A stretch of 64,000 nt of DNA, taken from assembly GCF_964340395.1 (NCBI RefSeq), contig NC_135556.1:2580001-2644000 (forward strand), read 5' to 3'. Positions 10,741 to 22,805 of the stretch are shown in pieces. How positions within the stretch are numbered: the first letter of the stretch is position 1; the number at the start of each line of letters is the position of its first letter. The notes under the pieces are model-generated. The model had not been told where the DNA came from and did no database searches. It worked only from the letters and a program-made list of their open reading frames with translations. The stretch comes from Glandiceps talaboti. Taxonomy: Eukaryota > Hemichordata > Enteropneusta > Spengelidae. The translations under genes and the position numbers were made by a program.

Positions 10741-12539
10741 GACGACACATCGTATAGACAAGAAATAAGTACATTTGTAAGGGCGGCCCTTTTTATTTTT
10801 CTGTTTCTCATCTCCCGACCGACCCTAATTTGCAGCTCCGACATCAGAAAAAAAGGGTTTTTTTATTTCCTGAGAACAGCAAAATTGTAACGTTCCTTAT
10901 GGCGTTTTAGACCAGTGTTCTGCCGAGGCCACGACCTTGTGACATTGGCCACTTAAAAATTACAAATGACGCAATAATTTTCCCACCTTGCGTCGCTTTG
11001 GCGCACATCAAAATTATCCAAGTCCAGGGCCGGGCCGGGCCAGGCCCTGACGTCAATCCCACAAGAAGTATACTGACTCCGTGAGGGAAAATTTTGTTGT
11101 AACTCATTTAAGATACAGTGACAACGTATGGCGTAGAATGCCTGCCAATATTCGAAAATACAATACTGCAATGACTATATGCAATACTGCAATGACTATA
11201 TGCAATACTACAATGACTATATGCAATACTGCAATGACTATATGCGATATGACTATATGAGATGACTATATGCGATATGACTACATGAGGTGACTACATG
11301 CGATATGACTACATGCGATGTGACTACATGAGATGACTACATGCGATATGACTACATGAGATGACTACATGCGATATGACTACATGAGATGACTACATGC
11401 GACATGACTACATGAGATGACTATATGCAATACTGCGATGATGACATGATATGTGGCGATTTTGTAATGACGTTATGCCATTCGTAGATTATTCAATACG
11501 CATAATACGAGTATTAATATGAAACAGGCTAGGGAGTACTCCTCAGCATGTTGCACGTGGTAAGAGGTGGACCATTTGATATCCTGGGGGGGGGGAGGGC
11601 TTGGAAGATTTTGGGGGAAAAAAGATGCCAAATGGATTTGCTTGAAAAAAAATCCGGATATGAGAGGGTTATGGAAAAAAAAGATGGACCACTGCTGCTA
11701 GAAAAAAAATGTCTTGGCAGGGAAATGATGCACAGGTTCGAGTATACTGTTCAAATTGCTCGTACCTCTCCAACCAGGACACTTGTCAAATCATGACAAA
11801 CAGTTTCAAACACATGTCAGGGACCAGTCAGTTTCGTTAGCCTGTGGTACATATAATATTTGTTCTTGTCTCTGTTTCTTTCATAAATGGTTTAAATATT
11901 ACTTCATGTAAGGGTTCAAACATAACTATACATAAAAAATATACATATAATACATGTATTACCTAGCTACAACACTAGTTACAGAACATGCCATGTAAGT
12001 GTTTGGCTGTTTCACAATCAGTGCTTCACTTATCTTACACTTTGGGGCAAAAGTGAACTTGAAGGTTTTGTAATGGTAACCTTCATACTATTGGATAGTT
12101 TATAAAAGAACTTAATCTAAATTGTTCTAGTCTCTTCAGTATGAATTTGTCAAAAGGGATGCTATACTTCCTATTTCAGACACTACATGTATCGACACCA
12201 CAACTCAAATTCAAGTTTATATTGTACACTAGGTATGACCTCCTAAAGTGCTCTAACACATCAGTAACTTTACTATAAATGCAATATCAATGACCCTATA
12301 CCAATGTTACAGGCCCACTTTTATAACATGGAAAACTTATGTAAAAAGTTATATTTACTTTAGCTTTTCGATGTTTGGCAATATATATCTCAGAGGCTAT
12401 GAATAACCTAAAAATCGCCTAAATAGAAACAAAAAACTGCAGATCTGGCGGGGGGGGGGGGGGGGCCTTGGACTCCATCACCCCAGAGGCCACTCATTCG
12501 TTAAACCAACAATAAGATTCACCAAAATTGGTAAAAAAA

Positions 12540-13150
12540 AAAACTAGAGACCCCCTAGGACCCCCCCCATAAGAGGTAGACATGTCCAAGCCTCAAATCA
12601 AAGTTCTTCCCTCCACCTCTTACTGTCAAGATGCTATGAAATTTTATTTCAAAAATGTTTCAACCATGTGTAGTTGCTTTTTACATGTTAGAGCTGTCTT
12701 GTAAAGCTTGCAAATTATTGTCTGAAAGTGTCTGTGAATAGCCTAAACATTGCTTGAGAAGTAAAAAACCTCGAGGGCTTCTAGGGGGACCCCCGAGAAC
12801 CCCCCGTAAGAGGTAGACATGTTCCAGTCTCAAATCAAAGTTCTTTCCTCCAACTCTTACTGTCAAGATGCTATGAAACTTTATTTAAAAAATGTTTCAA
12901 CCTCACAGAGTTGCTTTTTACATGTTAGAGCTGTCTTGTAAAATTTGTAAATTATTGTCTGAAAGTGTCTGTGAATAGCCTAAACATTGCCTTTAGAAGT
13001 AAAAATCATCCAGGCCGTTTTCTAGGGGGAGACCGGCTAGAACCCCCCCCCCCCCATTCACAGACACTCGCACAAGAGGTGGACATATCCCAGTCTCAAA
13101 GCTCTTCCCTCTACAACTTACTGTCAGATGCTATGAAACTTTATTCAGGG
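12540..13150. repeat. Internal 237-266 bp tandem repeat of foldback A
   Basis: Three units share AAGAGGTAGACATGT, CTTACTGTCAAGATGCTATG and CTGAAAGTGTCTGTGAATAG, interrupted by C-runs. Foldback B has one unit fewer, so copy number changed after the two elements diverged. Confidence 0.75.
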
Positions 13151-13924
13151 GGGGGGGGGGGTCAGTGACTTTTTGTCGGCCCAATGGAAAAAAAACACTG
13201 ACACCCCCCCCCCCCCCATCCACCAATCTGGAGAAACTGACCGGTCTATCTGAATGTTTGAGCTCACCAATCAAGTTTCCGATTTGTATTTTCAGTGTGT
13301 CACCATACCATGGCATGCTTATTTAATTGAAAATCAAACATGTATGAAATATGTAGTTTTTTAAATATAATATGTGTGTGATAGAACAGCATCTTTTTAC
13401 TCTCTCTATTACCGTGTGCCAAAACCAAACAGAAAATTGTGGCAACAAATGTAGATGTTCAACATTGACGTAAAAAAAATCCGGATATCTCAAAGAAGCA
13501 AAGAAAAAAAAAGTTGCCAGCATAGGAAAAGGAGAAAAAAATAATTCTCAGGCAAGCAGGTGGGGGGAAAAATAATGACTCTCCACCAATCTTCCAAGCC
13601 CCCCAGGATATCGAATGGTCTACCCCTTATGCATATTGAATAATCTACGAATGGCATAACGTCATTACAAAATCGCCGCATATCATGTCATCATCTCTCA
13701 TCGCAGTATTGCATGTAGTCATCTAATGTAGTCATATCGCATGTAGTCATCTCATGTAGTCACATCGCATGTAGTCACCTCATGTAGTCATATCGTATGT
13801 AGTCATCTCATGTAGTCATATCGCATGTAGTCATCTCATGTAGTCATATCGCATGTAGTCATCTCATGTAGTCACATCGCATGTAGTCATCTCATGTAGT
13901 CACATCGCATGTAGTCACCTCATG

Positions 13925-14134
13925 CACAGGGGCGTGTAATATTGCATAGATTGTTGTTTTCCAGGTCTACAGACAAAATATAACAACCTTTGGAATATAT
14001 ATTCCTACCTGTATAGGGAAAGAGAGATATTTATAGTATACGTAGTATTATAGATCGATACATTTGTAGCAGCAAGATTCGTATGATATTTTCCTAAGAA
14101 AACGGAAATCTAAGCAATAATACACGCCCCTGTG
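13925..14134. mobile_element. hAT-like MITE with perfect 8-bp duplication
   Basis: A 210-bp element with terminal inverted repeats CACAGGGGCGTGTA followed by TATTGC/ATATTGC and TAGATT. It is flanked by an exact 8-bp direct repeat ACCTCATG (13917-13924 and 14135-14142). The 8-bp duplication and short inverted ends are hAT hallmarks. It is nested inside the right arm of foldback A, so it is younger than that element. It has no coding capacity. Confidence 0.85.
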
Positions 14135-14233
14135 ACCTCATGTAGTCATATCGCATGTAGTCATGTGTGTCATTTAGATTTATTGTCATGTGTGCATCAT
14201 TCGCCTTGTGTGTGCGTCATTTATAGTATCGAG

Positions 14234-14449
14234 CACAGGACACGTATTATTGCTTAGATTGCCGCCCTGGATCGCCGTTTTCTTAGGAAAATATCGTACG
14301 AATCCTGCTGCTACAAATGTGTCAATCTCTAAAGTAGCGGAAATGTTTTTTCCTTAGCTCTGACTTACAGGTAGGAATATATAGTCAAAAGGTTGTCTAG
14401 TCTGTAGACCAGGAAAACAACAATCTAAGAAATATTACACGCCCCTGTG
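14234..14449. mobile_element. Second MITE of the same family, inverted
   Basis: It shares TTATTGCTTAGATT, ATATCGTACGAATC, GCTACAAATGTGTCAATC and the end ATTACACGCCCCTGTG with the 13925-14134 copy, in opposite orientation. Its left terminus (CACAGGACACGTA) is mutated. I see no clear target duplication. Confidence 0.75.
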
Positions 14450-14567
14450 GTCATACGTGCATTACTTGCCTTATGTGTGTCATTTATTTCCATACGCTAG
14501 TCATTTGCCATAAGATGTGCGTCATTTGCTCTTACGCATACATAATTAATTTTGTGTGTCACTTACG

Positions 14568-14668
14568 TTAGACTGTAAGATACGTCCTGACGTTCCGCCC
14601 TCACCGGCGTGGGAGGGGTTGGCTGAAGTGTGAGGGCGCCCCATCACGGCGTACCTTACAGACTACAC
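14568..14668. repeat. Small inverted-repeat element
   Basis: The ends GACTGTAAGATACG and GTACCTTACAGACTAC are roughly complementary. Inner GCCCTCAC and GTGAGGGC also pair. It is GC-rich relative to its surroundings and about 100 bp long, so a short MITE or structured insertion is likely. Confidence 0.6.
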
Positions 14669-14699
14669 TTACGTTCATCATCATCACACATCATGATCA

Positions 14700-15830
14700 A
14701 ATGTAGACGAATAATAAAAAGTAAGTACCCTAGAGAAGACACTTAACACTCTAAGCCGTCAGATGTAGGTGATGTACACTTGATATCTTGTAGATGTAAT
14801 AGAAATTGCCTTGAATGACAGCCACAAAAGCCAGACGATAGTACTTTCAGTTGGTCATTATATGTATAGACTATTTATAGAACTTATGGTATATTTTATT
14901 TCATTTATTTCATTCATCTAGATTAACTGGTATATACCGAGTACCGTTATGATATGGCAAGTCGGGCAAAAAAGTCCCCTGAACGTTAGATCCTTGATAT
15001 TTTTATTGTCCATTCCTAATCCCAATGATATGATGTACAGGGTTGGTAGAACTTCACTGAGCTCTGTTGAAATGTGGCGCATGAAATATTGAATCTAACG
15101 TCCATATTATCTAGTCAATGCTAGGGGTATCATTGCTGCCAAGCAATTCTTTGTCGCTTCCTTTGAGTTGCCATACATACCCTTTTATATACAATAGGCC
15201 ACAGTTTTTCCTTTATTTTTATTTATTACTTTTATTTATTTATTTATTTTTTTTTTTTTGGGGGGGGGCAAGTTTAATACACACACTCACAATGCTTGAC
15301 AGCCAATAGTGAGGAGTTATGAGGGTATGGTGCCATTATAACTCTCAAACATGAAAACCTATAGTTTGTGTTGGTGTTGGTGTAAATATAACTTGAATAT
15401 GACACAGGGCGAACATGACGAATGCAGGTGGAGACGCGGGAAGGATGGCGAATGCAGATGAAGACGCAGCGAAGATGATGAATGCAAACGGAGACGTGGT
15501 GAAATTGGTGACAGTGGTGGAAGTGCGAAATTTGTGTCTGTGGATGTTAAGTATGAGAGAAAGTCCATAGCCAGGCAAGTGAAAATAATCCAAACTACCG
15601 ACCCTCTGACCTAACCTAATCTGAGGACAACCCAAAATGAGAAGAAAAAGAAAAAAGATGAACCGTTTGTGTATATGTAATATGTGGTCATGCGTAGTGA
15701 TGGCAAAAAAGGACCGAGGCGTGAGGTAGTTGATGGCGATGATGATGACAATACGGGTAGTATTTGAAATGTGTAGGTTGGAGAGGGGGTTATAAGAACA
15801 ACAGTCACTCACTCATTCATTCATTCATAC
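14700..15830. repeat. Diverged duplicate segment, copy 1
   Basis: It is collinear with 18940-20100. Shared landmarks are CTGAGCTCTG, CCATATTATCTAGTCAATGC followed by TAGGGG, GCTGCCAAGCAATTCTTTG and GAGGTAGTTGATGGCG-like text. Open frames inside are not conserved as coding between the copies. The segment could be a decayed transposon or an old duplication. Confidence 0.7.
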
Positions 15831-16125
15831 TTAGAAAAGTAAAAGCATTTTAATTTCACAAGATTTTGATAATCATTTTCTTTGGCCTTTGTAACCATCT
15901 ATTGTTTTGTTATAGTTCCATGCTAATGTTATAAAAAAATAGTATAAAAATTAAAATTACTGAAAATGTAACATGTAAAATTAACTATATATGCAGTGTG
16001 CGTGAACAAAAAGAGTGTTTCCTGTCAACAGATGGGCAGGACATTGTGTTTTTATATTTGTCAGGGGGGGGATTGTTTTGTGGATGAATTGCAGGGGGGG
16101 TCACTATTTTTAAGTACAACATGAA

Positions 16126-18436
16126 CGGTTGCTAGTATTCAATTCCCACATTTCTTGCAATAGTGCTATTTAATACCGGTTGCTAGTATTCAATTCCCAC
16201 ATTTCTTGCAATAGTGCTATTTAATACCGAGTGCTAGTATTCAATTCCCACATTTCTTGCAATAGTGCTATTTAATACCGGTTGCTAGTATTCAATTCCC
16301 ACATTTCTTGCAATAGTGCTATTTAATACCGGGTGCTAGTATTCAATTCCCACATTTCTTGCAATAGTGCTATTTAATACCGGGTGCTAGTATTCAATTC
16401 CCACATTTCTTGCAATAGTGCTATTTAATACCGGTTGCTAGTATTCAATTCCCACATTTCTTGCAATAGTGCTATTTAATACCGGTTGCTAGTATTCAAT
16501 TCCCACATGTCTTGCAATAGTGCTATTTAATACCGGGTGCTAGTATTCAATTCCCACATTTCTTGCAATAGTGCTATTTAATACCGGTTGCTAGTATTCA
16601 ATTCCCACATTTCTTGCAATAGTGCTATTTAATACTTGGTGCTAGTATTCAATTCCCACATGTCTTGCAATAGTGCTATTTAATACCGGGTGCTAGTATT
16701 CAATTCCCACATTTCTTGCAATAGTGCTATTTAATACCGGTTGCTAGTATTCAATTCCCACATTTCTTGCAATAGTGCTATTTAATACCGAGTGCTAGTA
16801 TTCAATTCCCACATTTCTTGCAATAGTGCTATTTAATACCGGTTGCTAGTATTCAATTCCCACATTTCTTGCAATAGTGCTATTTAATACCGGGTGCTAG
16901 TATTCAATTCCCACATTTCTTGCAATAGTGCTATTTAATACCGGGTGCTAGTATTCAATTCCCACATTTCTTGCAATAGTGCTATTTAATACCGGTTGCT
17001 AGTATTCAATTCCCACATTTCTTGCAATAGTGCTATTTAATACTTGGTGCTAGTATTCAATTCCCACATGTCTTGCAATAGTGCTATTTAATACCGGGTG
17101 CTAGTATTCAATTCCCACATTTCTTGCAATAGTGCTATTTAATACCGGGTGCTAGTATTCAATTCCCACATTTCTTGCAATAGGGCTATTTAATACCGGG
17201 TGCTAGTATTCAATTCCCACATTTCTTGCAATAGTGTTATTTAATACCGGGTGCTATTATTCAATTCCCACATTTCTTGCAATAGTGCTATTTAATACCG
17301 GGTGCTAGTATTCAATTCCCACATTTCTTGCAATAGTGCTATTTAATACCGGGTGCTATTATTCAATTCCCACATTTCTTGCAATAGGGCTATTTAATAC
17401 CGAGTGCTAGTATTCAATTCCGACATTTCTTGCAATAGTGCTATTTAATACCAGGTGCTATTATTCAATTCCCACATGTCTTGCAATAGTGCTATTTAAT
17501 ACCGGGTGCTATTATTCAATTCCCACATTTCTTGCAATAGTGCTATTTAATACCGAGTGCTAGTATTCAATTCCGACATTTCTTGCAATAGTGATATTTA
17601 ATACCGGGTGCTAGTATTCAATTCCCACATTTCTTGCAATAGTGCTATTTAATACCGGGTGCTAGTATTCAATTCCCACATGTCTTGCAATAGTGCTATT
17701 TAATACCGGGTGCTAGTATTCAATTCCCACATTTCTTGCAATAGTGCTATTTAATACCGGGTGCTAGTATCCAATTCCCACATGTCTTGCAATAGGGCTA
17801 TTTAATACCGGGTGCTAGTATTCAATTCCCACATGTCTTGCAATAGTGCTATTTAATACCGGGTGCTAGTATTCAATTCCCACATGTCTTGCAATAGTGC
17901 TATTTAATACCGGGTGCTAGTATTCAATTCCCACATTTCTTGCAATAGTGCTATTTAATACCGGGTGCTAGTATTCAATTCCCACATTTCTTGCAATAGG
18001 GCTATTTAATACCGGGTGCTAGTATTCAATTCCCACATTTCTTGCAATAGTGCTATTTAATACCGGGTGCTAGTATTCAATTCCCACATTTCTTGCAATA
18101 GTGCTATTTAATACCGGTTGCTAGTATTCAATTCCCACATTTCTTGCAATAGTGCTATTTAATACTTGGTGCTATTATTCAATTCCCACATGTCTTGCAA
18201 TAGTGCTATTTAATACCAGGTGCTGGTATTCAATTCCCACATGTCTTGCAATAGTGCTATTTAATACCGAGTGCTAGTATTCAATTCCCACATTTCTTTC
18301 AATAGTGCTATTTAATACCAGGTGCTGGTATTCAATTCCCACATGTCTTGCAATAGTGCTATTTCATACCGAGTGCTAGTATTCAATTCCCACATTTCTT
18401 GCAATAGTGCTATTTAATACCGAGTGCTATTATTGA
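16126..18436. repeat. 51-bp minisatellite, about 45 copies
   Basis: The unit reads GCTAGTATTCAATTCCCAC, ATTTCTTGCAATAGTG, CTATTTAATACCGG. Variants (ATGTCTTGC, CTATTATTC, ACTTGG) are spread in blocks, indicating local multi-unit duplications. It lies between the two copies of the 14.7/18.9-kb segment. Confidence 0.95.
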
Positions 18437-18940
18437 AGTGTGTAATAGTGACCCACTTTGAGTGTTATATTATCCATATCCATATTATTGATAATGGTCT
18501 TTCTGAGACCTCGACCTTTGACCTCGACCTGTATCTTCAAGGTCAAATAGCCAAACATTAATCATAGTGCACAGTATACAGCAGAGATGCATAGACCAAT
18601 TTCAACCAAGCCTGGCACAAATGTCAAACTTCACATTTTGTGCACAAGCTCAGTCTGGTAGCTTAATACATAGAAACCTAAATTAAATGACTTAATACCC
18701 ATTTTATTTATAATGAGCTTTGAGACCTCGTCATTGCTTTGTTTTGTGACCTTTGCAATGATGACAAAATATTGGCCATATTTGTCATAACAAATTCTGA
18801 ATTTGACTTGGCTAGTAAGTTGAAATATTGAAGACTGTCTTTGATGAAGACTTGATGAAAATTTATCAGTTTATGAACAACTTTCAGATGAATATTTGAG
18901 GCTACATCACTTTTCATCTGTGTTCATGACAGCACAGATC
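18437..18940. other. Unassigned DNA with one dispersed repeat
   Basis: At about 18530-18640 it holds an inverted copy of the family at 6990-7690 (TTCAAGGTCAAATAGCC, TTTCAACCAAGCCTGGCA). No exon is supported. Confidence 0.6.
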
Positions 18941-20100
18941 AATTGTAGATGAACAGCAAAGATAAGTAAAGAACTTCTAGATGACGCTTACCATTCGTAG
19001 CTTTTAGGTGTAAGTGATGTATACTTGATATTCTGTAGACGTACCAAAGAATAGATATTGCCTTGAAATACACTGCCATGGATACACTAAAGACGACAGT
19101 ACCTTAAATTCACTCAGTCATTAGTAGCATTTTTATGCCAACAATTATTTAGACTGAGAATGTAGTCATACTCGTATGGTAATTCTGGCTATATGGTCCC
19201 CTGGATTTGAGAGTTTAATTTGAATGTTTGTAGTGAAATTGACCGACCCACCCCCCTGATAAAAAGAGGATTAAATGTTTGATAGCTCTACTGAGCTCTG
19301 TATGCAGTTGAATTTAGGCCGCATTGGAAATTGATTACTCTAAAATCCATATTATCTAGTCAATGCTAGGGGTGTCATCGCTGCCAAGCAATTCTTTGTT
19401 GCCAATTTGAATCACCATACAAGGACACATACTTTTTGTTTTTTGGGGGGGAGAGGGTTAACATACATGCACATGCTTGACTTGAATATGAAGAGTTGTA
19501 ATGGAATGTGCCATTATAACTCTAAACCATACAAACATACATACAGAAAGTTAAAATGAATGGGGGACTTTATTGTATTGTTGTAATGAATATGACGCAC
19601 AACGGTGATGGCAAATAAAGATGGCAACACGGCAGTAATAGAGATGGCGGCGACACGGCGGAGGTTTGTGAGGTTTATGTGTGTTGGTATGAGAGATTAA
19701 GGCCATAGACAGCAAGTGAAAAATATGTAAAACCTACAAAGGACTAACCAACGAACCATTGCCAACCAACCGACCAACCGACCAACCAACGCCAACCAAC
19801 CAAACAACAAAGTAATCAACCCTAGAGACCCACCTAGTCAGAGAAAACCAAAATCCACAAGAAACCAGACGTACGGAAAGGGATAACAAAAATCGGGGAG
19901 TGCTGTTTGTGTATGTCAATATGTAATATATGATCATGTGCAGCGAAGACAGCGGACCGAAACGCGAGGTAGATGATGGCGCAGATATGACAATTGGTGC
20001 CGGAGATGCAAAAATGATAGTGTATTTGATGTACGTATGTTGGAAGGGGTGAGGTGGGATAGTTAAAAGAGCAATCATTCATGCAGCCATACAAACTAAA
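18940..20100. repeat. Diverged duplicate segment, copy 2
   Basis: Same landmarks as copy 1 at 14700-15830. It contains a (CAAC)n-like simple repeat at about 19740-19810, which shifts the alignment. Minus-strand frames of 86-114 codons here overlap each other and lack motifs, so they are not called. Confidence 0.7.
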
Positions 20101-21100
20101 AAAACTTCAAAAAACTTACTTGGTGCTGATGTCTGAAACTGTTTTTCTGTTCTTCTAAACTCCTCCAAAAGTTCTACTAATAAAATAACTTAAAAATACA
20201 TTTCAATACATAAATTACATTTTAATAGATATACATAAATGCAAAATACACATCAGTATCGTAATAATCAAATACATCGATCAGTCTTGGGTCTTCTTAT
20301 CACCACAGGCTAAAAGAAAGAAATTTAAGAAATAGTATAAGAATTGAAGTATTCACTCACAATGCAATTATATTATTTTCTAAATTTATTTTATATTGCA
20401 GACATGACAATCAAATAGAAATAAAGTTTCTAAATCTAACTGTCAATGTATAAACATATTAAATATTAAAAAGACAGTTTTTTGACTCACATTTTCCATC
20501 ATTTGTCCATCTTTGTCGAGCCTGGCTTCCTGAAAATAAACTTGCATGGAAATTGTATTAATACAGTTTGGTTAATATATTGTGTTTTATTTAATAAAAT
20601 AATGAAAAAATACATTCAATATAAATTACATTTACCAAAGTGCTCCCATATGGTTGATATTAAATTTTCAAGGTTATAATTTGTAGACAATATTTTTTTA
20701 TGAAATGGGGTGAAAGGAAGAAATCAAATCTTGACAAAGGTAAACTTGCCCAGGTTTGGGAAACCACTATAAAGAAAGAACTGTGTGTATAAATTTGCAA
20801 ATACAGTATAATTAATTGATTTTTTATTGTTCTACTGTTTCTCCCTGAAAAATCGACCCCAATGGTTAGAAAAGCCAATGAGAATAAGTCAAGCAAAAAC
20901 ATTTTTATACTATTAAATTGATTATGAAATAATAACTGACTAAAGTTGCATAAAGTGGGTAGAATTTGTATGTGTTATCAAAATGTGTATTTTTGTCCTA
21001 TCTCAGAGAATTAAATTTTTTTTGCAGAAGTAATATGGGAGGGGGGGGGGGGGTGCACAACTCCCGTAGGTGGGAAAGGTCTGCTGGAAAGCAGTGTTTT
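20101..21100. other. AT-rich unassigned DNA
   Basis: I see nothing beyond AT-rich DNA and a G-run near 21039-21051. Confidence 0.55.
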
Positions 21101-22190
21101 TTGTATACTTTTCTGGGCTGGAAAACTTTGGAAAACCCTGCTCAGCTGGACTGATAGATTTTGCTTCAGTTGCAGCTTAGAATAAATCTATAAATTTCAA
21201 AACATTATTACAATTCTTAAAAGTGAGATTTCATTTTCCAAAAGACAATTAATTTGGTCAGTTTTTAGCTATTTCATCGTACAAACTGCTGCCTGTATCT
21301 ATCATAGATCTGTAGAGTATCTATTTTGTGCTATAAAGTTGGTATTAGAAAGTGTCTCCATTTTTGGGTATGTAGTATGACAACAGTAAGGGCTTGGTAA
21401 TCTTAGCAAAGCCTCCTAGTATCATTTCACACAGACTTGTCCTGTCATATGAACATGTTTAATGAGAGTAATCCATAATGCCAATACTATTTCAACTTTA
21501 AGTGCAATTAATTATGAAAGGAGAATTAGAAATTAACAGTCATTGGTGCCTAATTATGTGCTTATTTACTATATATTAGTATTTATTATATATTAGTATT
21601 TATCATACATTAGTATTTATTATATTAGTACTTATTACCTATTAGTGATTATTTATTATATGTTATTATTATTACCCTAAAGTTATTATTATTATTATTA
21701 TCATTATTGTTATTAAGATAGAATTTAATAGTAGGGCTGGCAAAGAAAATTTATCTAAAGTGTGCTTCTTTGAACTAGTATTGGCAAAATAAACCACTTT
21801 CATTAATTTTGTTCACATGACCATATATCCCAGGATGAGGTGGGCAACTCTTTGTGAAATGACATAGGGAGGCTATGTTGAAACCCCCAAAAACCAAACT
21901 GTTGTCATACTACACACCCTAAAAATGGTCTGACTCTTTCTTATACCAACTGTATCACTCAAAATACATACTATACAGGTCTATAATACATGCAGACGGT
22001 AGTTCATATGATGTAATACCTAAAAACTGATCAAAAATAATTAATTTTTTGAGAAATGAAATCTTACTTTTAGCAATTGTAAGAATTATTTTGAAAAATA
22101 TATCAATATTTTGAGCTACAATTAAAATAAAATCAACCAGTCTAGATGGGCAGGGTTATCCAAAATCTTCTCGCCTAGAAAAGTATATAC
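21101..22190. mobile_element. Long terminal-inverted-repeat element, about 1.1 kb
   Basis: The left arm (GTATACTTTTCTGGGC, TTTGGAAAACCCTGC, GGACTGAT, AAAAGTGAGATTTCATTT, TAGTATGACAAC) is matched in reverse complement by the right arm, from GTTGTCATACTACAC (about 21902) to TAGAAAAGTATATAC (22190). The arms are about 285-300 bp and diverged (my estimate is 80-85% identical); the spacer is about 500 bp and AT-rich. No transposase is visible and I did not find a clear target duplication. Confidence 0.75.
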
Positions 22191-22194
22191 CCTA

Positions 22195-22805
22195 TATCAT
22201 ACATGTACATGTACCTTATGACATATGCATACAGACTTTACAGCAGACCTTCCCCGTATAGTCCATGGGAGCTCAAGGCCAGGTTTCAAAATAAAGCTTG
22301 TTTTATGATTAATTATGCAGAAAATATTGATTTTTGATGACAAATATGGCATATTTTCCGAATGACATGTCACCTTTGTGCCAGTTTTGAAAGAAATCAG
22401 ATATTGGAAGTCTGAGCCCATTGTAATAGTCACTCACTTTGGGGGACTAAAAGTGCTTTTGCTGGATGAATTCCCTTTTCTGAACATTGTGATCTCTGAT
22501 TGAGAGAGAAACACAAGTGTGGTAAACCATAATATTTTTGTTCAAAATTTCAATTGATAAATATTGAATCAAACTTTTATGATTCAGTTTTAATTTAGCA
22601 AAACCAATTGCAACCTACAGGAGCATTTTGGTTTACACCAGTTATATTTTTACAGCTTTTATTTTATTTATTTTTTACAGAGGTTAATGAGGGAGACGGT
22701 AGTTCTCTTATAAAAACTTTTTTTTTAAAACTCCTCCCATGTAACAAAAACTACTCTAATGGTGAAAAACTAATGGTCCTTGCTCAGTGCTCGGGGATCA
22801 TCATG
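22195..22805. other. Unassigned DNA
   Basis: AT-rich, with no exon or repeat I can name. Short frames here have no motifs. Confidence 0.5.

Larger units (their letters stand above)
11129..14165. mobile_element. Foldback element A with tandem-repeat arms
   Basis: It begins GGCGTAGAATGCCTGCC, followed by an arm of tandem units (ATGACTACATGAG, ATGCGATATGACTAC, AATACTGCAATGACTATATG) to about 11440. Then comes a unique inner arm (GGCGATTTTGTAATGACG, TTATGCCATTCG), a core, and the reverse complement of the inner arm and tandem units (about 13590-13924, resuming after 14134). The terminal GGCATTC-type end is missing on the right. The core matches foldback B at 32298-36790 and carries a 237-266 bp internal tandem repeat (three units from about 12540 to 13150; two in B). 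No transposase frame is visible. This architecture is that of foldback (FB/TU-type) elements. Confidence 0.8.
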
